From: a bacterium
Lineage (GTDB): Bacteria > Armatimonadota > Fimbriimonadia > Fimbriimonadales > Fimbriimonadaceae
NCBI GenBank assembly: GCA_027485645.1
Contig: JAIXQR010000001.1
Span: forward strand, 186,001-250,000
Length of the DNA: 64,000 nucleotides
Reading direction: 5' to 3'
In this document: positions 16,182 through 25,083 of the stretch, piece after piece
Position numbering within the stretch: position 1 is the stretch's first letter
Layout of the letters: every line of letters begins with the position of its first letter
Program-made: the position numbers and the translations under genes
Notes under the pieces: generated by a model
Told to the model about the DNA's origin: nothing
The model's database searches: none
Seen by the model: the letters and a program-made list of their open reading frames with translations, nothing else

Positions 16182-18365
16182 TTAGTTATCTGACCGGAAG
16201 ACGCTGAGCACGTTCGAGTAGTCGTCGGTCCAGGCTTTGGTGCCGGCAAAGGTGTCGACTTCGGACCACCAGCTGAGGCGGCCAGACATTTTGCCGAGGT
16301 GAGACTTCTTTCGGGCGACGAGCATCCAGTTGGAGGACGACTTGCCTTCGAGTTCTTCGTCCTTGGTGATGCCATCGACTTGGCTCCAGGCGAGGTAGCC
16401 GAGTTCTTTTGCGTTTTGGCCAACCACGGGTTCGAGGTCAAGGTAGCGATTTGAGACGTGGACCGCCAGGACGCCGTCCGGCGTGAGTTTCTTCATGTAC
16501 ATCGCGAAGGCTTCGCGGGTGAGAAGGTGGACGGGGATGGCATCGGAGCTGAAGGCGTCGAGGACGATGATTTCGTACTTGCCGTCGGGCTGTTTGGCGA
16601 GGGTGAGTCGGGCGTCGCCGAGGACGTAGTCGATTTTCGCTTTGCTTTCCGAAACGTAGGTGAAGAGCTTCGGGTTGGTGGCGATTTCGACGACCTTCGG
16701 GTCGATTTCGAAGAAGGTCATGTTCTGGCCGGCTTCGCCGTAGCTGGCAAGGGACCCGACGCCGAGGCCGACGAGGGCGACGTTATCCTTTCGCGTTGGT
16801 CCGGAGAAGTTTTTGAAGACCTGGCCGATCGGGCCGGTTGGGTGATAGTAGGTGAGCGGCGTTTTCGAGCCGACGAGGTTTTGCTTTCCGTGAAGGGTGT
16901 TTCCGTGGACGTAGTAGCGGCTTGTCGAGGACTGGGAGACGCGGTGGACGCCGAAGAAGCTCCGGTCTTGGACGAGGGTTTTGCCGCTGGAGACGGAACC
17001 GGCGAGGATTGAGACGACAAAGAAGACGCCGAGTGAGCCGGCCAGCCGGAACGGGCGGTCGCTGGCGATGAAGCAGAGAACGACGGGGAGGGCGAGGGTG
17101 AGCACCGTTCGGGTTGGACCGAATTGCAGGTTCAGTTGCTTCGCAATAAGGATCGCGACGAGCGTAACGATGCCCACTGCAGTGATCCAAATGTAATCGA
17201 ACTGCTCGGCGTACTTGCCTTCCTTGTAGGGCACCTTAACGGCCGCTACTGCGAGAAGCGCAAGGGGATATTCCCAGAGGTTGTTGAAAATGGACGGGGC
17301 CAGAAGGCCGTTAAAGGCACCACCGACGAGGCCGCCGACGGAAACCCAGACATAAAACTCGGTGAGAAACTTGGTGCCTGGTCGCTCATCGTACAGGCGG
17401 GAATGGCACATCCAAGCGGCGACGAAGAAGGCCGCGAGGTGGATAAGCGCAGACATGGGCTGGTGTTCGTCGAGAACCAGCATGACAAAGAGCGGACAGA
17501 TCAACAACGGCGCCGCGCGGGAAAGGCCGTGAGTGCTGACAAATCGCTTATTCGTGAACGCGAGATTGAAAGTGAAGAGATAAAGCGCGAGCGGAACCAC
17601 CCAGAGCAGCGGAATTGGCGCGACGTTGGTGGTTACGAACTGGCTGACGCCGGTGAGAAGGCTGCTGGGGATGGCGGCGAGGAGGACCCAAAACGCGCGT
17701 TGTTTCCAGGTGAGGGCGGTTTCTTCGGTTGCCGCTTGTGCTTCGGTCACGGTCGCCGGGGAGCGCAGCATCATGGCGGCGCAGCCGAGCATTCCGAGCA
17801 CCATGACGCCGAACACTACGGCCCAGATTTGGCTCTGATCGATCAGGCGGTAGCGGGGTTCGAAGAAGAACGGGTAGGCAAACAGGCCGAGCATTGAACC
17901 GAGGTTGCTTGCCCCGTACAGGAAGTACGGATCTTTGGCGCTCGGGTCGTTGGTCTCGCTGAACCAGCGCTGGATGAGCGGTGCACCAGCGGAGACAATG
18001 AAGAACGGGATGCCAACGAGCCCGGCCAGGGCGGCGATGACCAGCAGGCTTGGGTTTGCGTAGCCGACAGACGCTTGCCCCTCTACCCATTTCCAGATGG
18101 GGGTGTTGAGGGTGAACGGGAGGGCAAGCCCGGCGAGCGCCATGAGCGGCAGGTGCAGAAATGGCTGCTTCCGCCCAAGCTTCTTGGTGCTGAAGTGGGC
18201 ATAGCCATAGCCGAGGAGCAGCGCGGTTTGGAAGAAGACCAGCGAGGCATTCCAAACGGCCGGGGCTCCGCCAAAGGTCGGCAAGATGAGCTTTGCGGCG
18301 AGCGGCTGAACCAGGAACAGCAAAAAGGAGCTGACGAACAGGGTGATGGTGTACAGCGCGCGCAC
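16182..18365 (-). CDS. Membrane-fused spermidine-synthase-like protein
   Basis: 727 residues. The first 440 or so are a run of hydrophobic helices resembling a transporter (N-terminus TLFVSSFLLFLVQPLAAK). The C-terminal 250 residues form a soluble aminopropyltransferase-like domain with VALVGLGVGSLASYG (nucleotide-binding loop), FFEIDPKVVEIA, VLGDAR and IIVLDAFSSDAIP. Fused MFS/spermidine synthase proteins are widespread but their reaction is not established, and many lack polyamine activity. The start is a plausible membrane N-terminus. The gene stands between tRNA-Pro and a toxin-antitoxin pair. Confidence 0.87.
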   Translation of the reverse strand: MRALYTITLFVSSFLLFLVQPLAAKLILPTFGGAPAVWNASLVFFQTALLLGYGYAHFSTKKLGRKQPFLHLPLMALAGLALPFTLNTPIWKWVEGQASVGYANPSLLVIAALAGLVGIPFFIVSAGAPLIQRWFSETNDPSAKDPYFLYGASNLGSMLGLFAYPFFFEPRYRLIDQSQIWAVVFGVMVLGMLGCAAMMLRSPATVTEAQAATEETALTWKQRAFWVLLAAIPSSLLTGVSQFVTTNVAPIPLLWVVPLALYLFTFNLAFTNKRFVSTHGLSRAAPLLICPLFVMLVLDEHQPMSALIHLAAFFVAAWMCHSRLYDERPGTKFLTEFYVWVSVGGLVGGAFNGLLAPSIFNNLWEYPLALLAVAAVKVPYKEGKYAEQFDYIWITAVGIVTLVAILIAKQLNLQFGPTRTVLTLALPVVLCFIASDRPFRLAGSLGVFFVVSILAGSVSSGKTLVQDRSFFGVHRVSQSSTSRYYVHGNTLHGKQNLVGSKTPLTYYHPTGPIGQVFKNFSGPTRKDNVALVGLGVGSLASYGEAGQNMTFFEIDPKVVEIATNPKLFTYVSESKAKIDYVLGDARLTLAKQPDGKYEIIVLDAFSSDAIPVHLLTREAFAMYMKKLTPDGVLAVHVSNRYLDLEPVVGQNAKELGYLAWSQVDGITKDEELEGKSSSNWMLVARKKSHLGKMSGRLSWWSEVDTFAGTKAWTDDYSNVLSVFRSDN

Positions 18366-18420
18366 GGAGGTCAGTTTGGCACGGACGGGTTGAAGGGCGT
18401 TACTAGTGCTGATGGGAAGA

Positions 18421-18816
18421 TCAAATCGTTGTTAGCCATGGCAGCTGTCTCAGGCGATCATCCGCGGTGGCCAGTGGGCAACGCAGGTGGTAGGCCGTGG
18501 CGGCGATGAACCGGTCAGCGGGATCTTCGTGCAGAAACGACAAGGTTCTCGACAGCAGCGCGATCTCATGGTCCAGCGGAATGAGGCGTAGCGAGCTTTG
18601 CGTTAACCACGCCCGAACGGTATGTTCGGGGCTTGAGGTGGTGTGGATCCGGCCCTTTTGCATCGCCACGACGGTTTCCCAGACGGAGACCGATGAAAGT
18701 GCGATCTCCGACTCTTCGGTTAGCGCCGCTTGAACCTTAGGGTCAAATTTCTCGGGTTCCAAATTAGCCCAAATCCAGATGTGGGTATCCAGCAAGATCA
18801 ATCGAGGGCCTCCCAT
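18421..18816 (-). CDS. PIN-domain toxin (VapC-like), second pair
   Basis: 131 residues. PIN acidic sites appear in LILLDTHIWIW, SVWETVVAM and DPADRFIAATA, with ATADDRLRQ at the end. This is the type II VapC/PIN subgroup (LLDTHxWLW). It starts inside the Phd-type antitoxin gene with a 19-base overlap. It differs clearly from the PIN protein at 14812-15228, so the two pairs are not recent duplicates. Confidence 0.9.
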   Translation of the reverse strand: MGGPRLILLDTHIWIWANLEPEKFDPKVQAALTEESEIALSSVSVWETVVAMQKGRIHTTSSPEHTVRAWLTQSSLRLIPLDHEIALLSRTLSFLHEDPADRFIAATAYHLRCPLATADDRLRQLPWLTTI

Positions 18817-19031
18817 GGCTCACTTAAGGGAGAGATGATGTCATCAACGATTTTCGCAGAGTCTCGGAATCGGCCCAACTCGAACTTGGCCGGCGGAGCG
18901 GTCGGCGGCGGGACCACCATTGCGGTCGGTTTCCCATGCTTGGTCAGCAAAACAGGTTCACCCGTTTGGGAAACCTCGTTGAGCATTTCTAGGCAATGTG
19001 CCTTGAAATCTGTGACCGAGACTGTTTTCAT
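18798..19031 (-). CDS. Phd/YefM-type antitoxin
   Basis: 77 residues from the ATG at 19031 (MKTVSVTDFKAHCLEML); an ATG three codons upstream at 19040 is also possible. The N-terminal Phd/YefM DNA-binding fold is shown by FKAHCLEMLNEV and PVLLTKHGKPTAMVVPP. The acidic C-terminal part would neutralise the PIN toxin whose gene overlaps its end. Both candidate start codons lie inside a perfect 7-bp inverted repeat, a likely self-operator. Confidence 0.9.
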   Translation of the reverse strand: MKTVSVTDFKAHCLEMLNEVSQTGEPVLLTKHGKPTAMVVPPPTAPPAKFELGRFRDSAKIVDDIISPLSEPWEALD

Positions 19032-19044
19032 AATGACCATTATG
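19029..19044. promoter_or_regulatory. Likely Phd-type operator
   Basis: CATAATG at 19029-19035 and CATTATG at 19038-19044 form a perfect inverted repeat with a 2-base spacer, overlapping the antitoxin start codons. Position and symmetry fit autorepression by a Phd/YefM dimer. Confidence 0.55.
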
Positions 19045-19140
19045 CATAGTCATTTCTGACATCGATGAGGAATTTGTCCTGGGATTGGAAGGCGATGTTC
19101 TGGCGTTACGGTTGGTTGAAAGGTACGTCGAACAAGTGCG

Positions 19141-20055
19141 ATGTATAAATTCCCTCCGCTGTGGGCCGTATGCGCCATCGGTGCGCTCTCAATAGTAAAG
19201 GGGATCGACGAAGAACCGATTCGGGTGCGCGAAGTTTTGGATATGCCGGAGTTTCCGCTGGTTCACGTGGCTGGGGTGTGCGACATTTCCGCCGAAGGTG
19301 CCAAGTGTTGGGACAATCAGGGTCGGCGGTTTAAGTCTTTGAGCGAGCGGATTACGGCTTACTATCTCAGTCAGACCTTTGCCAGCCTCGCGATTCGTCC
19401 TGGGCTCAAGAATCGATGGGTCGCCTTTGAAAGGATGGATCCGGCGCCGCAGGCCATTTTTCAGTACAGCGGATTTGAGTCGGGCAACACGGGCGGGTAC
19501 GTGAGCGGTTGGCGCTCGGGAATGATGCTGGAGTGGGCGCGGCTGGACGTGTTGAAGGAAGACACGACGGCTCAGATGGCGATCAATTTCCATCGCATTC
19601 TGCCCTCGATCAACATTGGGCTGAAGAAGGGTGAAAGTGCGGTCGTCGGCGGAGCGCGGCTGACCGTGGCGGATTTTGGTCGGCTGACAAAGTCAAAGCT
19701 AACCTCGACACAAAGGTTTAGCGGTCCCGAAATGAAGTACTTCATTTCGGTTGATCGAAGCGCGATTGGGCAAGCCGAGCAAACGTTCAACCTGCCGCTG
19801 CTGTTGGACAAAAATGGTCAGGTTATTCAGCGAGTCGCCGAAAATGGGAAGCCGTTTCCGGCAGTCGATGGTTTTCCGATGAGCGGAAACTTCGCGCAGA
19901 TTTCGATATATTCAACTTCAGCGACCCGCGTACAATTCGCGACCAACGTCGATCCGGGCCAGGTAGCCCAGCTTCAATTTGGCCAGCACCAGAGCCGGAA
20001 GGTGATCTTTGAGGACCTTCGGCTGGATCCGCTGCCGGCCGGCACTGATCAGTGA
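19141..20055 (+). CDS. Secreted protein of unknown function, paralog A
   Basis: 304 residues with a short hydrophobic N-terminus (LWAVCAIGALSIVKG). Clearly paralogous along its whole length to the protein at 26129-27061: both have IRVREVLD-PEFPLV-VAGVCDI, GAKCWD-QG, IRPG-KNRWV, GMMLEW-RLD-LKED and a C-terminal ATNV-P block. The two conserved Cys (GVCDI and AKCWD) may form a disulfide. No known family recognised. It converges on the subtilisin gene 12 bases away. Confidence 0.75.
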   Translation: MYKFPPLWAVCAIGALSIVKGIDEEPIRVREVLDMPEFPLVHVAGVCDISAEGAKCWDNQGRRFKSLSERITAYYLSQTFASLAIRPGLKNRWVAFERMDPAPQAIFQYSGFESGNTGGYVSGWRSGMMLEWARLDVLKEDTTAQMAINFHRILPSINIGLKKGESAVVGGARLTVADFGRLTKSKLTSTQRFSGPEMKYFISVDRSAIGQAEQTFNLPLLLDKNGQVIQRVAENGKPFPAVDGFPMSGNFAQISIYSTSATRVQFATNVDPGQVAQLQFGQHQSRKVIFEDLRLDPLPAGTDQ

Positions 20056-20067
20056 ACGCGCATCTTG

Positions 20068-21387
20068 TTACAATCCAGAAACCGAGCCGTACACATCAAG
20101 GGCGCCTTGCCCCAAATTTTGATCGCTGAGCGGTTGGCTTCTCGACAGTGCACTTTGAAGGTCGCTGTAGGTGGCGGTTGGGTTGTAGCGCAGAATTTTC
20201 AGGGCGAGGCCTGAGACCAGGGGGGCGCTGAATGATGTGCCCCACCCTCCTGCCCAGCGATTTCCTGGGAACGGAAGCATGAGCCCTTCGCCCGGTGCGG
20301 CAACCCAGGTGAGGTCCGTGCCGGCATTGCTAAACAGGCTTCGCGTCGAGTTTGGTGTGATGGAGGCCACACCGGTCACCTTTGGCAGGGCTGCAGGGTA
20401 GCTGAGGGTGTTGATTCGACCATCGTTACCGGTAGAGGCCACGAGGATCACACCAAGGTCTGAGAGCTCGTCTGACGAGCGGGCGAGTTCAGGGGAATAA
20501 ACGTAGGTGTTCAGGCTCATGTTGATCACCTTTGCTCCACGAGCGTGGGCAGCATGCATTCCGCGGATGACGTCAAACAGTCGACCGGAGCCATTCTGGC
20601 TGAAAGCGCGGATCGGCAAAATCTTGGCATTCGGCGCAACTAGTCGGATTGCACCAGCGACCATTGTTCCGTGCCCAAGCCCTTTCGGGATCGCGCTGTA
20701 GGAAGGTGATGTAATCGTGCTCTCCGGAAACATTGGAGCGGTTCCGTTTGAGAGCCAGGAGAGTTTTGTTCGCAAAAGCGGCGTTGTGGTCGGGTTCACC
20801 TGTGCCAGCACTTCAGGACTCAAGCCCGTGAGCTCAGATCCTTGACCTGTAGGTGTGATGTAATCGAAACCGCGCAGGACGCGGCCAGCAAAAAATGGAT
20901 GGGAGGCATCCACGCCAGTGTCGATGACCGCAACGGTACCGTTGCCAAGGCTGTGGGCAGTCCAAGATGAGCTGATGCGGGACTGGTAAACGGTGTACTG
21001 CGTGGTCGCACCTTGCGGCACCGTCGCGCCATAAAAGTTGATGTTGGTGCTCCGAAGGAGAGCCTGCTGTAAGAGGTTTAGCGATGAGGTTTGCGGCCGG
21101 CTGAAGGAGAAGATGGGTAATCGGAGAGCTTGATCTCTTTCGATCGATACATCGCCATCGGATTCGCCAGAAATTTGCTGGATCAGAGATTGCGGATCAC
21201 GATTGAGGGCATCTTGAATCGAGTAGATCGGCTTTCCGGGAACGGTTGCTCGCAATCGGAGATTGTAGCGAGCGAGAAAAGTCCCGATGGGTTCGCTCTC
21301 GGTGTAGCGAAGAATGTAGTTCTGACTCGCGCTTGAGAGGGTGCAAAGAAGGGCAACGATGCCCACGCTCACGACTTTACTTTTCAT
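20068..21387 (-). CDS. Secreted subtilisin-like serine protease (S8)
   Basis: 439 residues. Signal peptide about 1-20 (MKSKVVSVGIVALLCTLSSA), then a propeptide-like region. The triad is complete: Asp156 in AVIDTGVDASHP, His239 in LGHGTMVAG and Ser385 in GTSFSAPLVSG, with the oxyanion Asn321 in ASTGNDG. The catalytic domain is of normal length and ends near the C-terminus, with no anchor. It is the last gene of the sigma/CHAT operon, its ATG overlapping the previous stop (21384-21387). An active exported protease is expected; its substrate is unknown. Confidence 0.92.
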   Translation of the reverse strand: MKSKVVSVGIVALLCTLSSASQNYILRYTESEPIGTFLARYNLRLRATVPGKPIYSIQDALNRDPQSLIQQISGESDGDVSIERDQALRLPIFSFSRPQTSSLNLLQQALLRSTNINFYGATVPQGATTQYTVYQSRISSSWTAHSLGNGTVAVIDTGVDASHPFFAGRVLRGFDYITPTGQGSELTGLSPEVLAQVNPTTTPLLRTKLSWLSNGTAPMFPESTITSPSYSAIPKGLGHGTMVAGAIRLVAPNAKILPIRAFSQNGSGRLFDVIRGMHAAHARGAKVINMSLNTYVYSPELARSSDELSDLGVILVASTGNDGRINTLSYPAALPKVTGVASITPNSTRSLFSNAGTDLTWVAAPGEGLMLPFPGNRWAGGWGTSFSAPLVSGLALKILRYNPTATYSDLQSALSRSQPLSDQNLGQGALDVYGSVSGL

Positions 21388-21902
21388 ATCTCAATCTCGT
21401 AGATCTCGCTGGACTGAACATCTTCAAATCTCAGAGTTCTCACTTCTGAGTCAATGACGATTTCGAATTGGCCCCGCTCATCGCAAAGAACTGCGTTGGA
21501 GTTCGTGGCCAAGACACGCACGGAAGTCGCTTCGCCAGCTTGGAAAATTCCAATAACGGCAAGCTTGTTTGACTTCGGAATCGGCTCTACCCGAAGTTCA
21601 ACTTGGGCGGATTCAAATTCGAAGCGGTAGTCGCGCACGGCGGAGGCAGTGCTTCTCATTCCAATGCCGCTGGTCGAAAAAGTGAGAATCCCTTTCCAAA
21701 CCTTTTGTGTCGGCAGGACGGGCAGAAGCGCTTTCGCCCGGGCAAGAAGCTCGGCGGGTACCGCTGGCGGCTTGGAGGCGTTCACTTTCCGCAAGAGCAT
21801 GGCCTGCTCCAGCGCAACCGGGTCAGATTCAACGCGGCTTGATTCTTGGGCATTTGCTAGACCCAAAGCATAGTTAACAATCTCTTCCCAGTTGGTTTTC
21901 AT
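21384..21902 (-). CDS. Anti-sigma-like small protein in CHAT operon
   Basis: 172 residues from the ATG at 21902. The N-terminus WEEIVNYALGLANAQESSRV followed by ESDPVALEQAMLLRK aligns with the short helical start of anti-sigma domains (YALG-ALD-EE-RVEAHL pattern) but lacks the zinc His/Cys residues. No membrane helix is visible. The C-terminal 80 residues are beta-rich, ending LRFEDVQSSEIYEIEI. Placed between a CHAT gene and an S8 protease behind an ECF sigma gene, an anti-sigma or adaptor role is reasonable but inferred. Confidence 0.65.
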   Translation of the reverse strand: MKTNWEEIVNYALGLANAQESSRVESDPVALEQAMLLRKVNASKPPAVPAELLARAKALLPVLPTQKVWKGILTFSTSGIGMRSTASAVRDYRFEFESAQVELRVEPIPKSNKLAVIGIFQAGEATSVRVLATNSNAVLCDERGQFEIVIDSEVRTLRFEDVQSSEIYEIEI

Positions 21903-21942
21903 TCGACCTCCGTATTCTATGGGCAGCAAGCGGGCAAAAGCA

Positions 21943-24414
21943 TCACAAGTTTTTGCCGATCGGTCTGCCAAAAAGTGCAAAAGGTGCCCAATCCGCTGGA
22001 TGCGGGTACCGATCCTTCGTGTGACGGACGGCGATTTCATAGGCTGCAAAGAGCCCACCGGGTAGAGCGCCGTAAAACTCGGTCATGAAGAAGCTGGTGG
22101 CTTCGTCTGAGACATCCCAAAGGGATGCTAAAACCGTATTCGCACCGGAAACAAGGAATGCCTCGATGAATCCTTCGGAATCGAGATGGTCCCCGAGGTT
22201 GGAGATGCCGGTTGAGCAGCCGCTCAGGGTCACTAGCTTGGCCTGAAGTTTTAGCGAGGCAACGTCAAGCACGGTCAAATCCCGTTCGCCAAGGCGCATT
22301 GCGCTGAGAAGAGGCTGATCTTCTTTCACAATCCCGTGGGCCGCGAGGTGAATCCATCCTGCCGAGCGAGCGTGCTCAAGGAGGTCACTTGCGGGGATCG
22401 GGGAGGTTCCAAGAAGGGTTGCAACTCGCTCAACTTCAAGGTCAATCAGGGGTGCCTTGTCGTCTCCGCTGCCACACACGACAGCATTTGTTCCTCCCCA
22501 CTTTCTTGCGGAGAGGGCGGCGTATACCGATGCACTCGGAGCGTAGGTCACTCGTGAATCTGGGAAGACCGCATGAAAAGGGACCGAGCGCAAGGGAGTC
22601 TCGCGGCCGATGATGAGTTGGGTTTGGTCGGCATAAATTGGGAGCAAGGCCTCATGCAGGTCTGCTAAGACTTGAGTTGCGCCTTCTCCGCCGGCCCGCC
22701 GATCTCGGCCAAGTTGAAACCGGAGCAGCCGCGCAAGTCGCTCGAACTTGGAGATCGGTCCGAGATTGTGCTCGACGACCGAATCCGAATCCAACACGAA
22801 AGCAAGCAAGTCGCCTTGGTCAGCAAAGAGTTCCACAAACCGCTGGTTCTGCTCCAGGCGAGGCAGCTGAATTTGCGGCACGGAGCCATCCGTAAGATTC
22901 CGGGCTTCTCGGAGTTCGTGCTCCGAGGTCACTTGCGGTAGCGCTTCGGGCGACCAGATCAACTCGGCAAGGGCCTGGTTTTTGAGGCGCACGACAACTT
23001 CGAGCCGTTGGCTGGGCTCGGTAAATGTTCTGAGTGCCTCGCGTAGGCGGAGGGATTGGGCTTGGGTTGTCGCTTGGCGCAGTCGGGAAGCCCCGAGTTT
23101 GGTCCGGTTCTGATCGTACGCCTGCAGTCCTTCTCGGGCGTGGGCCTTAGCTTCTTCTGCGTTCTTCTGAATTCGATGATATTTTGCGAGAAGGAACGGT
23201 TCGCGAGGCAACCGCTCGAAGGTCGTGAGGTCGCCGAGTTTGAGGGCTTGTTCCGCAAGTTCGGATTGGATATGCGGCAATCTCTCTGGTGCTGGGCCGG
23301 CAGATTCGGCAAGTTGCCATTCCCGATATGCCCGTCGACCTTTTCCTTGGCCCTTCCACAGTTCGGCAAACCCGGAATGGAGGAGGGATCTCCAGTTGGC
23401 ATTTGGTTCGCGACTGAGTAACTTCCGGGCTTCCTTGAGCGCGATCTCCCCTCGAGCGAGGTCGTCCCTTCGGATGAGGGCAATGCCTTCGATGAGCTTG
23501 GCTTTCCCGGTCTCAAACCGGGCTCCGAGAGTTTGAAAAACGTTGGCCGCTTGCGTGGCCGCGTCTTGGGCGTCGGTCCAAAGACCGAACTCTAACATGA
23601 AGTCGGCCTGATCTAAGAAGCAGTGACCGAGCTCAAACCCCATTTCGGACAGGAGGTTGAGCCTAAGGTGACGATAGAGCTGCAACGCGGACTGCAACTG
23701 GCCCTGTCGGCCGAGTAGGTAGGCCCGGTTGAGGTCAATTTCGAAAACAAGGGAATGTTGCTCAGCTTCTTCAAAGACGACTCGCGCTTCGGCGTACATC
23801 TTTTCCGCCGATTCAAAGTCGAGGAGCCCCATGAGGCAAACGCCGTAGTTTCGGGTGACGATCGTGAGGTCAGCGATCGCACCGGCCCCCGCCAGCACTG
23901 CCCGTGCCGATTCGTAGTGGGCTTTGGCTTCGGCTAAGCGATCCAACCGATGAAGGGCGTTGGCAAGATTTGCCTCGACGCGGGCAGCGCGGAACGTGTC
24001 ACCGCTCTCTTGAAAGTAGTCGAGCGCTTCGCGAGCAATGAAAAACGCTTGTTCGTACTGGCCCGTGTAGGCAAGGGCTTGCAGCATGGCTACGGCAGTT
24101 GCCGCGCGTTCTTCAGGTGAACTCGCAAATGCCTCTCGGGCTTGCTGGTAGCAAGGTACGGCTCGCTTGGCACGGCCAGCGAGCAGATTGACGTGGCCCG
24201 CAAGGCGGGCGGCTCTACCCACGGAGGGCGCATCGTTCAGTTTTTTCGCGAGTCGGGAGGCGTTGTCGGCGAGGTGGCGTGCAGCTTTGAGGTCCTGGCG
24301 AATGACGGCAAGTCCTTCGTCGGTGAGCGCGGTGACGGTTTCAACCGTTCGCAAAAGGCGTGGCGCCGGGATGGGGGCAGTTTTTGCCGCCGAAATGTAC
24401 TCAGGAAGGGTCAA
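21943..24414 (-). CDS. TPR-CHAT caspase-like protein
   Basis: 823 residues. Residues from about 35 to 450 are helical tetratricopeptide-type repeats (for example NYGVCLMGLLDFESAEKMY, DLNRAYLLGRQGQLQSAL). From about 560 on is a CHAT domain with the caspase-like dyad His693 in IHLAAHG and Cys733 in LSGCSTG, then FLVSGANTVLASLWDVSD. CHAT proteins are cysteine peptidases of the separase/caspase clan, often switched on through their repeat sensor. The TTG start overlaps the sigma factor stop (TTGA, 24411-24414), so the two are translationally coupled. No signal peptide, so cytoplasmic. An active protease is expected from the intact dyad. Confidence 0.9.
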   Translation of the reverse strand: MTLPEYISAAKTAPIPAPRLLRTVETVTALTDEGLAVIRQDLKAARHLADNASRLAKKLNDAPSVGRAARLAGHVNLLAGRAKRAVPCYQQAREAFASSPEERAATAVAMLQALAYTGQYEQAFFIAREALDYFQESGDTFRAARVEANLANALHRLDRLAEAKAHYESARAVLAGAGAIADLTIVTRNYGVCLMGLLDFESAEKMYAEARVVFEEAEQHSLVFEIDLNRAYLLGRQGQLQSALQLYRHLRLNLLSEMGFELGHCFLDQADFMLEFGLWTDAQDAATQAANVFQTLGARFETGKAKLIEGIALIRRDDLARGEIALKEARKLLSREPNANWRSLLHSGFAELWKGQGKGRRAYREWQLAESAGPAPERLPHIQSELAEQALKLGDLTTFERLPREPFLLAKYHRIQKNAEEAKAHAREGLQAYDQNRTKLGASRLRQATTQAQSLRLREALRTFTEPSQRLEVVVRLKNQALAELIWSPEALPQVTSEHELREARNLTDGSVPQIQLPRLEQNQRFVELFADQGDLLAFVLDSDSVVEHNLGPISKFERLARLLRFQLGRDRRAGGEGATQVLADLHEALLPIYADQTQLIIGRETPLRSVPFHAVFPDSRVTYAPSASVYAALSARKWGGTNAVVCGSGDDKAPLIDLEVERVATLLGTSPIPASDLLEHARSAGWIHLAAHGIVKEDQPLLSAMRLGERDLTVLDVASLKLQAKLVTLSGCSTGISNLGDHLDSEGFIEAFLVSGANTVLASLWDVSDEATSFFMTEFYGALPGGLFAAYEIAVRHTKDRYPHPADWAPFALFGRPIGKNL

Positions 24415-24983
24415 CCGATACCCCGGGCTCGGAGCGCCCGCTCAAGGGCTTCAAGGCATCGCTGCCGAGTCATCACGAGGGATGCTGGCTTCAGGCCCAT
24501 TGCTTGCGCGACGTCGGCATAACGTTGCGGAGACTCATCAAAGAAGAGGCGCATGATGAGCTCTTGGCATTTTGGAGATTGGGTTTGCACGGCGTCTCGA
24601 ACGATCTGCGCCGTTTCGGCCTGCTCAAGATCGGCCTCGAGATTTTGATCGGCAACGAAGTACTCGACGTCGTCTAGCGACACGTCCGCGGTGGTGGCCC
24701 TTTTTCGAACTCGGACGGCGTGGCGCAGGGTGGTTTGTCGAATCCAGGGGGTGAGCACATCGACCTTTTTGAGCTGGGGAAGCGCTTTGAAGAGCTCGAC
24801 AAAGACGTGCTGAAACGCGTCGGATTGCTCAGAGTCTGGAACCCGAAAAGTACGAAGAAGGGTGTAGACGTAGCCCGAGTAGCGATCAACGATGGCGGCC
24901 CAATCTTCGGCACTGCCACCTTGCGCGCGTTTGATGAAGTCAGCATCACTTCCGCGGGGCGCGCGCAACGGAAACTCCGACAT
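24411..24983 (-). CDS. ECF-type RNA polymerase sigma factor
   Basis: 190 residues from the ATG at 24983. Region 2 is seen as YSGYVYTLLRTFRV, SDAFQHVFVELFKALP and TPWIRQTTLRHAVRVRKR; region 4 as LIMRLFFDESPQRYADVAQAMGLKP followed by a recognition helix. Region 3 is absent, as in ECF factors. It heads an operon with a CHAT protease, an anti-sigma-like protein and a subtilisin, and probably controls this operon and the divergent gene at 25084. The target promoter motif cannot be told from one example. Confidence 0.9.
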   Translation of the reverse strand: MSEFPLRAPRGSDADFIKRAQGGSAEDWAAIVDRYSGYVYTLLRTFRVPDSEQSDAFQHVFVELFKALPQLKKVDVLTPWIRQTTLRHAVRVRKRATTADVSLDDVEYFVADQNLEADLEQAETAQIVRDAVQTQSPKCQELIMRLFFDESPQRYADVAQAMGLKPASLVMTRQRCLEALERALRARGIG

Positions 24984-25083
24984 AGCTGAATAATACGACC
25001 TGCCGCAAAGAATTATTGTTATGTATCGGTGCGCCGCTTGCCCTAGAAGGATGTAGCCGGACAATTCGGCCCAAGGAACAACA

